Source: Orlajensenia stereocauli (GTDB lineage: Bacteria; Actinomycetota; Actinomycetes; Actinomycetales; Microbacteriaceae). From it: a stretch of 64,000 nucleotides of DNA. Numbering within the stretch: position 1 is the first letter of the stretch; each line of letters begins with the position of its first letter. The stretch lies in NCBI RefSeq assembly GCF_039548895.1, contig NZ_JBCLVG010000001.1; one strand, written 5' to 3'. Below the pieces are notes generated by a model. That model was given only the letters and a program-made list of their open reading frames with translations. It did not search any database and was not told where the DNA came from. The translations under genes and the position numbers were made by a program. Positions 42,594 to 51,652 of this stretch are shown here, piece by piece.

Positions 42594-43048
42594 GACGCCT
42601 CCGAGAACGCCTGCGCGCGGCATCCGTCGATGAGACGGGGTCGACGCTGCCGCTGGCGATCTTCTTCATGTTCCTCGCCGTGGTGGTGATCCTCGGGGTG
42701 ATGGGGGCGACCAGCCTGTACATCGAGCGCAAGCGCCTGCTCACCCTGGCCGACGGGGCTGCGCTCGCCGGAGCGGAGGCCTTCGACCTGACCGCCGTCA
42801 CGGCGACGGACGACGGCCTCCGGGCCGCCCTCGACTCGGCGGACGTCGACGCAGCGGCCGCGGACTACCTGGCAGCTGCACCGCACGGCTCGCTCGAGCA
42901 CCTCCGGTTGGAATCGGCCGCGTCTTCGGATGGCCGCAGCGCCGAGGTCGTGCTGTCGGCGTGGTGGCGACCGCCCGTGCTCGTGCTGGTGCTGCCGGAC
43001 GGCATCCGTCTCGACGTGGAATCGACGGCGCGATCGGTGTTCGGGTAG
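42590..43048 (+). CDS. TadG/Rv3660c-region-like Tad membrane protein
   Basis: The 152-residue protein has DETGSTLPLAIFFMFLAVVVILGVMGAT and then LADGAALAGAEAF, the N-terminal pattern of TadG-like proteins, but no VWA domain (full TadG proteins exceed 400 residues). The TTG start overlaps the previous stop. It is the last gene of the tad operon. Confidence 0.75.
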   Translation: MRRLRERLRAASVDETGSTLPLAIFFMFLAVVVILGVMGATSLYIERKRLLTLADGAALAGAEAFDLTAVTATDDGLRAALDSADVDAAAADYLAAAPHGSLEHLRLESAASSDGRSAEVVLSAWWRPPVLVLVLPDGIRLDVESTARSVFG

Positions 43049-43053
43049 GCGAT

Positions 43054-43103
43054 CGTCGTCGGTCGTCGGTCGTCGGTCGTCGGTCGTCGGTCCTCGGTCC
43101 TCG
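43054..43103. repeat. 7-bp tandem repeat GTCGTCG between convergent genes
   Basis: About seven copies of a 7-bp unit, GTCGTCG, drifting to GTCCTCG at the 3' end. They fill the space between the tad operon stop and the convergent MFS stop (43105). No coding role is seen. Confidence 0.85.
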
Positions 43104-43104
43104 T

Positions 43105-44394
43105 CTAGGCGTCGGTCGACGGAGTCGCTCGCGCGGCGCGTGGCCGCTTCGGCACGTATCGCGGAATGTAGCGCGCGAGAATTCCAGCGCCGATCAGCCC
43201 GAACACGCCCATGACGCCGGCCGCTGCCGAGAGTGAGACGACGGCTGTGATGCCTGCGACCGCCAGAGGTGCGGCCGCACCACCGAGATCGCCGGTGAAG
43301 CGCCAGGCTCCGAGGAACGGTGCAGGATTGGCGGGGGGAGCGAGGTCCGCTCCCAGGGTCATGAGGATGCCGCTGCCGATGCCGTTCGCGAGGGAGAGGA
43401 ACATCGCGACGCCGATGAACCACTGCACGTTGGTCGGCAGGTCGTGGGTGAAGGCCAGCGCGAGGAGCCCGAGCCCGAGTCCGATCATCGAGGGCAGGGC
43501 GCTCCAGAGACGGCCGAAGCGATCCATGATCTGGCCGCTGGCGTAGAACAGGGCGAAGTCGATGGCGCCGGCGAGGCCGATGATGATGGCCGTGTCGCGC
43601 TCGGAGATCCCGATGGAGAGGGCCCACAGGGGCAGGATCACCGTGCGACTCGCGCGCAACGCCCCGATGAGGCCCGCTCCGGTGCCGAGACGCAGCAGTA
43701 CGGCGCGGTTGTCCCAGAGGGTACGACCGAGTCCGTGCGACTCCTCCGCGGCGAGCTCCTCGCCCGGAGTGCGAACGGCGCCGTCCGGGGCGGTGATGCG
43801 CTCGGCGCGGCCGAACATGGCTTCGGGGTCTGGAAGGACGAGTAGCACCACGACGGCGCCGAGACATGCCGTGATGAAGACCCAGAACACGATCTGGGTG
43901 TCGTCGACGAAATGCAGCAGCACCGCAGACAGCAGCGGGCCGATGAACCAGCCGGCGCGGAAGATGCCACCGAGCGTCGACAGTGCACGGGCCCGGTAGC
44001 GCTGGGGCACGTAACTCGTCATGAAGGCATGCCGGGCGAGGGCGAAGACGGCTGTCGCGATGCCGATCAGGAAGATCCCGATGCCGAGCACCCAGGCGTT
44101 CGTCGCCACGAGGCAGAGGATCGTCGCCGCGATGGCCAGGACGGCACCGCCGATCATGGCCGTGCGCTCGCCGATGCGGCTCACGATCCAGCCGCTCGGG
44201 ATGTCGCCGACGAGCTCGCCGAGCATCACCATGGAGGCGATGAGGCCGGCCACGGCGAGGGTGGCGCCGAGGTTGTTCGCCACCGTCGGGATGAGCGGGA
44301 TGATGGCGCCCTCACCGACCGAGAACAGGAACGTCGGCAGGTAGGCGGCGAGGGCGACCGAGCGCAGGCTGAAGGGGCGCTCGGTATCCGTCAT
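43105..44394 (-). CDS. MFS transporter
   Basis: The 429-residue MFS protein has 12 helices, GELVGDIPSGWIVSRIGERTAM (the conserved loop 2-3 motif) and a large acidic central loop (~200-235). This is the general DHA1/multidrug-like form; the substrate is unknown. A minus-strand TAGGGT at 44409-44404 is 9 nt before the ATG. Confidence 0.83.
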   Translation of the reverse strand: MTDTERPFSLRSVALAAYLPTFLFSVGEGAIIPLIPTVANNLGATLAVAGLIASMVMLGELVGDIPSGWIVSRIGERTAMIGGAVLAIAATILCLVATNAWVLGIGIFLIGIATAVFALARHAFMTSYVPQRYRARALSTLGGIFRAGWFIGPLLSAVLLHFVDDTQIVFWVFITACLGAVVVLLVLPDPEAMFGRAERITAPDGAVRTPGEELAAEESHGLGRTLWDNRAVLLRLGTGAGLIGALRASRTVILPLWALSIGISERDTAIIIGLAGAIDFALFYASGQIMDRFGRLWSALPSMIGLGLGLLALAFTHDLPTNVQWFIGVAMFLSLANGIGSGILMTLGADLAPPANPAPFLGAWRFTGDLGGAAAPLAVAGITAVVSLSAAAGVMGVFGLIGAGILARYIPRYVPKRPRAARATPSTDA

Positions 44395-44403
44395 GACCGT
44401 TCC

Positions 44404-44409
44404 ACCCTA
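44404..44409 (-). promoter_or_regulatory. -10 element TAGGGT of the MFS gene
   Basis: On the minus strand it lies 9 nt before ATG 44394, consistent with a leaderless or very short leader. Confidence 0.4.
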
Positions 44410-44477
44410 TGCTGCCCGCGTGCGCCGCGGCCGCCCGCTGGTCGGGAGCCGTGCGACCGCTCGGGCTCCCGGTCGCC

Positions 44478-44533
44478 GAACTGCCCATTTCCGCCAGTCG
44501 GGGACGCGTAGGACCAGCGGAAGTGGGCAGTTC
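44478..44533. repeat. Long inverted repeat upstream of prfB
   Basis: Arms 44478-44494 and 44517-44533 pair over 17 bp with a single G-T and enclose 22 nt. It lies between the divergent MFS and prfB promoters, so it is not a simple terminator. It looks like an extragenic palindrome or operator. Confidence 0.8.
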
Positions 44534-44568
44534 GAGGCGGGGACCCGCGCCGGTAGGCTGGAGGCAAC

Positions 44569-45678
44569 ATGATTGACCTTGATCTCTCTGAACAGATCGC
44601 CGCGTTGCGCGTCACCTTCGGTGACATCAGCTCCGTCGTCGATGTCGCAGCTCTCCGCACCGAGATCGACCGCCTCAGCGAGGAGGCGGGCGTTCCCGAC
44701 CTGTGGGACGACACCGTGAACGCCCAGCGCGTCACGAGCGCGCTTAGCCACCGGCAGACCGAGCTCGCGAAGATGACCAGCGTGGCAGCCCGTCTCGATG
44801 ACCTCGAAGTGCTCATCGAACTCGCCAACGAGGCAGGCGACGAGGAGAGCGCCGAGGAGGCCCGCGTCGAGCTGGTGAGCCTGCAGAAGGTCATCGGCGA
44901 GCTCGAGGTGCAGACGCTCCTCGACGGCGAGTGGGATTCCTACCCAGCCGTCATCACCATTCGATCAGGAGCCGGGGGAGTGGATGCCGCCGACTTCGCC
45001 GAGATGCTGTTCCGCATGTACCTGCGCTGGGCCGAGAAGCACAAGTATCCGGTGACCGTGATGGACACGTCCTATGCCGAGGAGGCCGGCATCAAGTCGG
45101 CGACCTTCGAGGTCTCCGCCCCCTACGCGTTCGGCACCCTGAGTGTCGAGGCCGGCACCCACCGACTGGTGCGCATGAGCCCGTTCGGCGCTGCAGGCAA
45201 GCGCCAGACCAGCTTCGCCGCCGTCGAGGTCATCCCGCTCATGGAGGAGGCCGGTGAGGTCGAGATCCCCGAGAACGACATCCGCGTCGACGTCTTCCGC
45301 TCGAGCGGCCCCGGCGGCCAGTCGGTCAACACCACCGACTCCGCAGTGCGCATCACGCACCTTCCGACCGGCACCGTGGTCTCGATGCAGAACGAGAAGA
45401 GCCAGATCCAGAACCGCGCCGCCGCCATGCGCGTGCTGCAGTCCCGCCTGCTCCTCCTGCAGAAGGAGGCCGAGGCCGCCCAGAAGAAGGAGCTCGCCGG
45501 TGTCATCACCGCCAGCTGGGGCGACCAGATGCGCTCCTACGTGCTCGCGCCCTACCAGATGGTCAAGGACCTGCGCACGGACTACGAGGAGGGGAATCCC
45601 TCGAAGGTGTTCGACGGCGAGATCGACGGCTTCATCGGCGCCGGCATCCGGTGGCGCAAGCAGAAGACCGAGGACTAG
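44569..45678 (+). CDS. prfB: Peptide chain release factor 2
   Basis: The 369-residue RF2 reads UGA and UAA. The tripeptide anticodon S204-P205-F206 and the catalytic G249-G250-Q251 in SSGPGGQSVN are both present. There is no programmed frameshift: the frame is uninterrupted from ATG 44569, as in most actinobacteria. GGAGG lies 4 nt upstream and TAGGCT at 44554. Confidence 0.96.
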   Translation: MIDLDLSEQIAALRVTFGDISSVVDVAALRTEIDRLSEEAGVPDLWDDTVNAQRVTSALSHRQTELAKMTSVAARLDDLEVLIELANEAGDEESAEEARVELVSLQKVIGELEVQTLLDGEWDSYPAVITIRSGAGGVDAADFAEMLFRMYLRWAEKHKYPVTVMDTSYAEEAGIKSATFEVSAPYAFGTLSVEAGTHRLVRMSPFGAAGKRQTSFAAVEVIPLMEEAGEVEIPENDIRVDVFRSSGPGGQSVNTTDSAVRITHLPTGTVVSMQNEKSQIQNRAAAMRVLQSRLLLLQKEAEAAQKKELAGVITASWGDQMRSYVLAPYQMVKDLRTDYEEGNPSKVFDGEIDGFIGAGIRWRKQKTED

Positions 45679-45724
45679 AGCCAGGACTGAGCGAGTCGCT
45701 AGCGATATTGCGGCGTCCTCTGCT

Positions 45725-45730
45725 TAGCAT
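45725..45730 (+). promoter_or_regulatory. -10 element TAGCAT of ftsE
   Basis: It lies 8 nt before ATG 45739, in the 60-nt gap after prfB, so ftsEX has its own promoter in addition to read-through. Confidence 0.4.
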
Positions 45731-45738
45731 CGAGTGAA

Positions 45739-46848
45739 ATGATTCGCTTCGACAACGTCTCCAAGAAGTACCCGGGCACCAGCAGGCCGGCGCTGAACAG
45801 CATCGACCTCGAGATCCTGCGGGGCGAATTCGTGTTCCTCGTGGGCGCCTCCGGCTCGGGTAAGTCCAGCTGTCTGCGCTTGATGCTCAAGGAGGAGAAG
45901 CCCAGCACGGGCTCCATCCACGTGCTCGGCCAGGACCTCGGCTCCATCTCGAACCGCAAGGTTCCCTACTTCCGTCGCAACCTCGGCGTCGTCTTCCAGG
46001 ACTTTCGCCTGCTGCCGAACAAGACCGTGGCGGCGAACGTGGCGTTCACGCTCCAGGTCATCGGCAAGTCGCGTGGCTTCATTCAAGAGGCCGTGCCGGA
46101 CACGCTCAAGATGGTCGGACTCGAGGAGAAGGCCCAGCGCCTGCCGCACGAGCTCTCCGGCGGTGAGCAGCAGCGCGTCGCCATCGCGCGCGCCATCGTC
46201 AACAAGCCCCAGGTGCTCCTCGCCGACGAGCCGACGGGAAACCTCGACCCCGTCACCAGCGCCGGCATCATGACCCTGCTCGAGCGCATCAACGCCTCGG
46301 GCACGACCATCGTCATGGCCACGCACGAGGCCGGCATCGTCGATCAGATGAAGCGCCGAGTGATCGAGCTCTCGGCCGGCATGATCGTCCGAGACGAGCG
46401 TCGCGGCGGCTACGGTGCCACGACGGCCATCCCCATCGTGGCGCCACGCGAATTCGCTCCCGGCGCCCACACCGCCGAGGCTGTGCTGGCCGGTGCACCG
46501 GCCGGTGCGGCATCCGTCGATGTGGACGCCCCTGCCGTCGAGCAGGCTCCCGCCGCGGCCGCCCCCAAGGTTCCGACCTCGGTCATGGAGAACGCCCAGC
46601 CGCTCTACATCGAGCCCGAGGTGACCGACGACGTGACGGATGCCGCAGCCGCGATCACCGCCGCCGCAACGAGTTCCATCCCGATCGTGCCGGTCGAGCC
46701 GCCGCCCACGACGATGTCGCGGCCGGTGCTACCCGTCGCGACCGAGAACGACGTGCCCGCATTGACCCTGGCCGAGAAGCTCGGCCTCAGGGCGCCGGGC
46801 GCGAAGGCGAACGACACCGGTGAGCAGGAAGTTGGGCCGACCCGATGA
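45739..46848 (+). CDS. ftsE: FtsE cell-division ABC ATPase with C-terminal extension
   Basis: The 369-residue protein has an FtsE core (1-~228): Walker A GASGSGKSS, the Q-loop VFQDFRLL, signature LSGGEQQR, Walker B VLLADEPTGNLD and H-loop THE. A 140-residue Pro/Ala/Val-rich tail follows, absent from the ~229-residue classical FtsE. With FtsX it controls septal peptidoglycan hydrolases. The stop overlaps the ftsX ATG. Confidence 0.95.
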   Translation: MIRFDNVSKKYPGTSRPALNSIDLEILRGEFVFLVGASGSGKSSCLRLMLKEEKPSTGSIHVLGQDLGSISNRKVPYFRRNLGVVFQDFRLLPNKTVAANVAFTLQVIGKSRGFIQEAVPDTLKMVGLEEKAQRLPHELSGGEQQRVAIARAIVNKPQVLLADEPTGNLDPVTSAGIMTLLERINASGTTIVMATHEAGIVDQMKRRVIELSAGMIVRDERRGGYGATTAIPIVAPREFAPGAHTAEAVLAGAPAGAASVDVDAPAVEQAPAAAAPKVPTSVMENAQPLYIEPEVTDDVTDAAAAITAAATSSIPIVPVEPPPTTMSRPVLPVATENDVPALTLAEKLGLRAPGAKANDTGEQEVGPTR

Positions 46849-47765
46849 GACTCGGTCTCGTACTCACTGAGGCCGCGAACGGCCTGCGCCGGAACGCCTC
46901 GATGGTGGTCTCCGTCGTGCTCGTCACGTTCATCTCGCTCACGTTCGTGGGCACGGCCGTACTCATGCAGATGCAGATCGGCCAGATGAAGGACTACTGG
47001 TACGACCGCGCGCAGGTGGCGGTCTACATGTGCACCGACATCTCGGGCTCCTCCAACGAGAACTGCGTCGGTGGCGAGGCGAACGAGGAGCAGCTCGCTG
47101 CCATCCAGGCCGAGCTCGAGGGCCCGACGCTGTCGCCCTTCATCAAGAAGTTCTACTTCGAGGACCACGATCAGGCCTACGAGAACTTCCAGAAGCAGTT
47201 CAAGGACAACCCGGTCTCGGCCTACGTCACCCCCGACCAGCTCAACCAGACGTACTGGGTGAACCTCAAGGACGTGTCCCAGGCCGATGTGCTGGTCGAG
47301 AGCCTCTCGGCCCTGCCGGGCGTCGAGGCCGTCACCGACCAGCGCAGCTACCTCGACCAGATCTTCGCGGTGCTGAACGCGGCCAGCTTCACGGCCATCG
47401 CGATCGCGGCGATCATGCTCGTGGCCGCCGCACTGCTCATCGCCACGACGATCCGCCTGTCGGCGTACTCGCGACGACGAGAGCTCGGAATCATGCGCCT
47501 CGTCGGAGCGTCGAACAGGTTCATCCAGACGCCGTTCGTGCTCGAGGGCATCTTCGCCGCGCTCATCGGCTCGCTGTTGGCGGGCGGTGCCATCTGGGCG
47601 ATCGTGCACTTCTTCATCCAGGGCTGGCTGAAGGACCGCCTCCAACTGACATCGTTCGTGACGGAGGGCAGCGCCCTGGTGGTCGCGCCGATCCTGCTGC
47701 TGGTCGGCATCGTCCTGGCGGCGTTCTCGGCCAACTTCGCGATCACGCGGTATCTCAAGGTCTAG
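46845..47765 (+). CDS. ftsX: FtsX cell-division permease
   Basis: The 306-residue protein has one N-terminal helix (~20-42), an extracellular domain with paired Cys (MCTDISG..ENCVGG, ~62-76) and three C-terminal helices around the RREL..MRLVGASNRFI motif. It transmits ATPase activity to cell-wall hydrolases outside the membrane. It is translationally coupled to ftsE. Confidence 0.95.
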   Translation: MRLGLVLTEAANGLRRNASMVVSVVLVTFISLTFVGTAVLMQMQIGQMKDYWYDRAQVAVYMCTDISGSSNENCVGGEANEEQLAAIQAELEGPTLSPFIKKFYFEDHDQAYENFQKQFKDNPVSAYVTPDQLNQTYWVNLKDVSQADVLVESLSALPGVEAVTDQRSYLDQIFAVLNAASFTAIAIAAIMLVAAALLIATTIRLSAYSRRRELGIMRLVGASNRFIQTPFVLEGIFAALIGSLLAGGAIWAIVHFFIQGWLKDRLQLTSFVTEGSALVVAPILLLVGIVLAAFSANFAITRYLKV

Positions 47766-47888
47766 CGCCTGTCCGGGGGTCGCGGGTCACAGGGTCGGGG
47801 GCGACCGGATGCACCCGCGCGCGTTCCGGGTCCGTTCACCAGGTTCGCGCGCGACCGGCTGCTGGCGGCATCCGTCGCCCTGCTGGCC

Positions 47889-50867
47889 GTGACCCTGCTG
47901 GCCACGGCCGGTCTGCAGAGTGCTGCGGCGACCGCCTTGCAGGCGACGCTCGACGACCACTGGCGCGGCGCCTACGACATCCTGGTGACGTCGAAGAAAG
48001 CCGCGAATGACGACCTTCTGTCGCCGAACACCCTGATCGGGGACGGCGAGCGGATGCCGGTGGCCGAACTGGAGCGCATCCGTGCGATCGACGGTGTCGA
48101 CGTGGCAGCGCCCATCTCACAGCTCGTGGTGCCGTCGATCGACTCGACCAGGCTCGACTTCGCCGCGCCCGTCGACGAATCCAAGACGACCCTCGACCCG
48201 CAGGACTACAGGCTGCGCGTGCAGTACATGACCGACGACGGTCTGGGTGAACGACTCGCCCTCTCGAAGGTCTACAGGCTCACTCTCGACACCACGAACG
48301 CACCGCGCGACGTGCCCGTTGATCGCAGCGCGTACGACGACCAGGGCTGCACGACCGAGATCGACGGCATCAGTGTCGACTGCAGCTATGAGTACCCGCC
48401 GACGGAGATGCGCTACACGGCCATGATCCAGGACGAAGCGCCGACCGACGCGATGATGGAGATGGGAGCCGGCTCGAGCGTCACCAGCACGGTCATCGAC
48501 GGCAAAGTCGTGTTCCAGCTTCCGGGTGTCGCCCTCCCGCCGACCCGGATCACCCTCATCGACCCCGTGGCCGAGCAGGAACTCCTCGGCGACGGGGGCG
48601 ACTTCCTCGATCCGCTCGTCAGTGTCGGCGCCGGGTCGCAGCATGAGATCGACGAGCTGGCCGCGTGGAGTGCGAAGCGGCCGGAAGACGAGTTCTCCGA
48701 CGTCATCGACAAGGCCCTCCAGCAGCAGCAGGCGAGCATCGCCGGGTGGAAGACCAGCGGCCAGTACCAGGAGTACGTGTCGAAGAAGAAGGAGCTGGGG
48801 CAGGAACCGCGCCCGCCCGAGGAGATCTTCCCGCCGGCACGCTACGTTCCGGTCCTGGTCGCGCCTGTGAAGGACGTGCCGCTGTCCCTGCGGGTCGACG
48901 TCGAGGGGATGGGCCCGGGGGAGCTTCCCGACGTCGCCTCGGCGTACTGGGCCGTGCCCACGATCGACAATGCCGGAGTCGATGGCGTGCCGCTCGGCAG
49001 CATCACAGCCGACGTGCAGTCGCTCCTCGACCCGTTCTCGACCCACGCGCTCGTGCTGCCGTGGCTGGGGGAGTCGGATGCCGTGCCGGAGACGGGCGAG
49101 CAGGGCTACGCGGGCGCGTATCTCGGCCAGGCGGCGCGGTCGACGATGACGCCGCCGGTGCCGAGGAACGGCGTTCCGACGCTGGAACCGACGGGGTACC
49201 TCGGCACCTCGATGGAGATCTACTGGGGCGGAGATCCGAGCTACTGGATCCAGATGGGTGAGGGGACGGTAGCAGGGGCGCAGTCCGCGTACGCGACGGT
49301 GAAGGCTGAGCAGTTGCAGCAGCCAAGCGACGGCGGAGGCACGTTCATGCTGCCGATCGCGGGCTTCGACGCCGACGCCATTCCGTTGCCCGACGACCCG
49401 CTCTCCTCTGTGCCCCTCGGCGCCTACGACCCTGCGAAGACGACGCTGGTCGCCGACGCGTCGGGAGAGGCCATCGAGCCGGTCGACCTGCTCCCGGTCG
49501 CCGGCGGTCTCGGCCTCGTCGGTGCGCGCACGTCGGCGATCGCCGACATCGGCGCCCTGTCCGAATCGCTGAACGACCGCGATGTCGACGCCGTGCGAGT
49601 GCGCGTGAGCGGGGTGGACCGTTATGACCGTGGCGGCATCGCGAAGGTCGGCGCCGTAGCCGAGGAGATCGAGGGGCTAGGGCTCGCCGCCACCATCGTC
49701 GCCGGCTCCAGCCCGCAGACGATGGCGCTGGCCGTCGACGGCTACGCCTTCGGCACGACGGATGCCGATGGAGTGCAGAACGTCGGTCCGCTCGGAACGG
49801 TGGAACAGCAGTGGTCGGCCCTGGGCGCCGCCGCCCGCCTCGGGACGAGCGTCTCGGCCGCCACCCTCGCCCTCCTGGCCACGGTGATCGCCGCCACGCT
49901 CGCCCTCTTCGCCGTGGCCTCGCTCTCATCGCCGGCCACCCGCCGATCCGAGGCCGCCACTCTGCGCAGCGTCGGCTGGCCGCGCGGACGCATCGTGCGC
50001 TGGCTGCTCGCCGAGCAGTGGCCGGCCCTCGCCGCGGTGCTTCTCGCCGGTGGCCTGGCCGCATTGTTGGCCGCCGACGACGCGCTCGTGCTCTCGACGA
50101 CGGCATCCGTGGTGTTCGCCGTCATCGTCATCGCCGTCGTACGCGCAGTCGTGGGTTCATCGGGGGAACGGATGCGGCTGGCCACGGCAGACGAGCTGGT
50201 GCGCGAGCGCCCGGAAGACCGTCCCGAGGTGCGCTGGACGAACGCACCGGACGTCCAGGATCACGCCGGCTACGGGCTGCCCGACGAGTCCATGCCCGAG
50301 GAAGAGGTCGTCCGCGACAGCTCGCACCCTCGCAGACGGATGCGGCTCGGCGCCGAATCGCTCGTCGCCTTCGGTCTGCGGCTCGTGCGCGGCGACGCCG
50401 GCAACGCCATCGGCAACGCCGCTGCCGTACTCATCGTCATGGCGACGACGGCCTGCTTCGTGCTGAGCCTCGGCCTCGGCCAGGCGGAAGCCGGAACGAG
50501 TCTGATCGCGCAGTACGGCACGGCTCAGGCGCTCGCGCCGCAGCTCGCCCTCGGGGTGGTGGGAGTCATCGCCGGGGTGCTGCTCACGATCCTCGCCAGG
50601 GCGCAGGCGCTGCACCGTCGCCGTCGTTCACGAGCCGTGCTGCGCGAGCTCGGCTGGGTCGGGAGCGACATCCGTCGCGCCGAGCGTTCCGAGGTGCTCG
50701 TCGTCGGGCTCCCGGCTGCGCTGCTCGGCTGCTACCTGCTCTGGTTCGCCCTCGACACCGCCGGGCTCGCCGGCATCGACACGGCGGTCTCGGCCGCCCT
50801 GGTTGCAGGGCTCGCCGTCGTGGCGCTCCTGCTCGTTACTACCCGGAAGGCCGCCACGGCTCCATGA
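47889..50867 (+). CDS. Large FtsX-like ABC permease, start uncertain
   Basis: The 992-residue protein from GTG 47889 has a large outer region (~30-630) and FtsX-type helices at ~650-690, 710-735, 745-770, 860-885, 900-930 and 950-985. It is a MacB/LolE-like lipoprotein or peptide exporter permease. The first helix seems to begin upstream: the in-frame codons 47844-47888 read RFARDRLLAASVALLA, but no ATG, GTG or TTG lies between the ftsX stop and 47889. The stop overlaps the ATPase ATG. Confidence 0.8.
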   Translation: MTLLATAGLQSAAATALQATLDDHWRGAYDILVTSKKAANDDLLSPNTLIGDGERMPVAELERIRAIDGVDVAAPISQLVVPSIDSTRLDFAAPVDESKTTLDPQDYRLRVQYMTDDGLGERLALSKVYRLTLDTTNAPRDVPVDRSAYDDQGCTTEIDGISVDCSYEYPPTEMRYTAMIQDEAPTDAMMEMGAGSSVTSTVIDGKVVFQLPGVALPPTRITLIDPVAEQELLGDGGDFLDPLVSVGAGSQHEIDELAAWSAKRPEDEFSDVIDKALQQQQASIAGWKTSGQYQEYVSKKKELGQEPRPPEEIFPPARYVPVLVAPVKDVPLSLRVDVEGMGPGELPDVASAYWAVPTIDNAGVDGVPLGSITADVQSLLDPFSTHALVLPWLGESDAVPETGEQGYAGAYLGQAARSTMTPPVPRNGVPTLEPTGYLGTSMEIYWGGDPSYWIQMGEGTVAGAQSAYATVKAEQLQQPSDGGGTFMLPIAGFDADAIPLPDDPLSSVPLGAYDPAKTTLVADASGEAIEPVDLLPVAGGLGLVGARTSAIADIGALSESLNDRDVDAVRVRVSGVDRYDRGGIAKVGAVAEEIEGLGLAATIVAGSSPQTMALAVDGYAFGTTDADGVQNVGPLGTVEQQWSALGAAARLGTSVSAATLALLATVIAATLALFAVASLSSPATRRSEAATLRSVGWPRGRIVRWLLAEQWPALAAVLLAGGLAALLAADDALVLSTTASVVFAVIVIAVVRAVVGSSGERMRLATADELVRERPEDRPEVRWTNAPDVQDHAGYGLPDESMPEEEVVRDSSHPRRRMRLGAESLVAFGLRLVRGDAGNAIGNAAAVLIVMATTACFVLSLGLGQAEAGTSLIAQYGTAQALAPQLALGVVGVIAGVLLTILARAQALHRRRRSRAVLRELGWVGSDIRRAERSEVLVVGLPAALLGCYLLWFALDTAGLAGIDTAVSAALVAGLAVVALLLVTTRKAATAP

Positions 50868-51517
50868 GCACAGTCCTCGAGTTCGACGACGTCACCGTCG
50901 CCTACCCCCGGCCGCACGACGCACCCCTGATCCTCGTCTCGGGGTGCGACATCACCGTGCGCCCCGGACGCCTGCACTGCGTCGCCGGGCGAAGCGGATC
51001 GGGCAAGACCAGCATTCTGCGAGTGGCCGCCGGCCTCGTGGCTCCGAGCGAGGGGCGCGTGCTCTGGGACGGCCTCGACCTCGCCGGCGTCGATGACGAT
51101 GCCGTGACGAGGCTGCGTCGGGACCGCGTCGGATTCCTCGACCAGGCGGGATCGCTGCTCGACGGGATGAGCGTGCTCGAGAACGTGCTGGTTCCCGCCG
51201 TGCCGGCCCGGCGCGTGCGCGAGCTGGGGGAGCGTGCGCTGGCGCTGCTCGACGAGGTCGGCATCGCCGACAGGGCGTCAGCGCGCCCGGCCGAGCTCTC
51301 GGGCGGCGAGCGGCAGCGCGCAGCCCTCGCACGAGCCCTGCTGCTCTCGCCGCAGCTGCTCATCGTCGACGAACCGACGGCGGCCCTCGACCGGGCCAGC
51401 GCCGACGGCATCATCGACCTGCTCGTGGCCCAGCGCGACGCCGACGTCGCCGTGCTCGTCGCCTCGCACGACCCCCACCTGATCGACGCGGCTGATGCCC
51501 GCACCCACCTGGCGTGA
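50864..51517 (+). CDS. ABC transporter ATPase (LolD/MacB-like)
   Basis: The 217-residue ATPase has Walker A GRSGSGKTS, signature LSGGERQR, Walker B LLIVDEPTAALD and H-loop SHD. It belongs to the FtsE/LolD/MacB group that works with FtsX-like permeases. The ATG overlaps the permease stop (ATGA), so they form one transporter. Confidence 0.9.
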   Translation: MSTVLEFDDVTVAYPRPHDAPLILVSGCDITVRPGRLHCVAGRSGSGKTSILRVAAGLVAPSEGRVLWDGLDLAGVDDDAVTRLRRDRVGFLDQAGSLLDGMSVLENVLVPAVPARRVRELGERALALLDEVGIADRASARPAELSGGERQRAALARALLLSPQLLIVDEPTAALDRASADGIIDLLVAQRDADVAVLVASHDPHLIDAADARTHLA

Positions 51518-51591
51518 GGTCGCCCGGGCGGCGCCGCTCGCGTCGAGGGGCCGGGCACCGACCGTGCGCGAGTGGGGCCCGCGGCATCCGT

Positions 51592-51597
51592 TAGACT
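51592..51597 (+). promoter_or_regulatory. -10 element TAGACT of smpB
   Basis: TAGACT predicts a leader of ~50 nt ending in GAGGAGG before ATG 51653; smpB is thus one of the leadered genes. Confidence 0.45.
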
Positions 51598-51652
51598 GAA
51601 CGGCTGCCCGAGCCACGGGCTCACGCAGACCAACCACCGAGGAGGAGGAATC

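Noticed and set aside
44569..45678. Programmed +1 frameshift in prfB
   Set aside because: The frame is continuous and no in-frame UGA near codon 25 exists.
47809..47892. ATG 47809 as start of the FtsX-like permease
   Set aside because: It is in a different frame and meets a stop after about 27 codons; it would need a frameshift.
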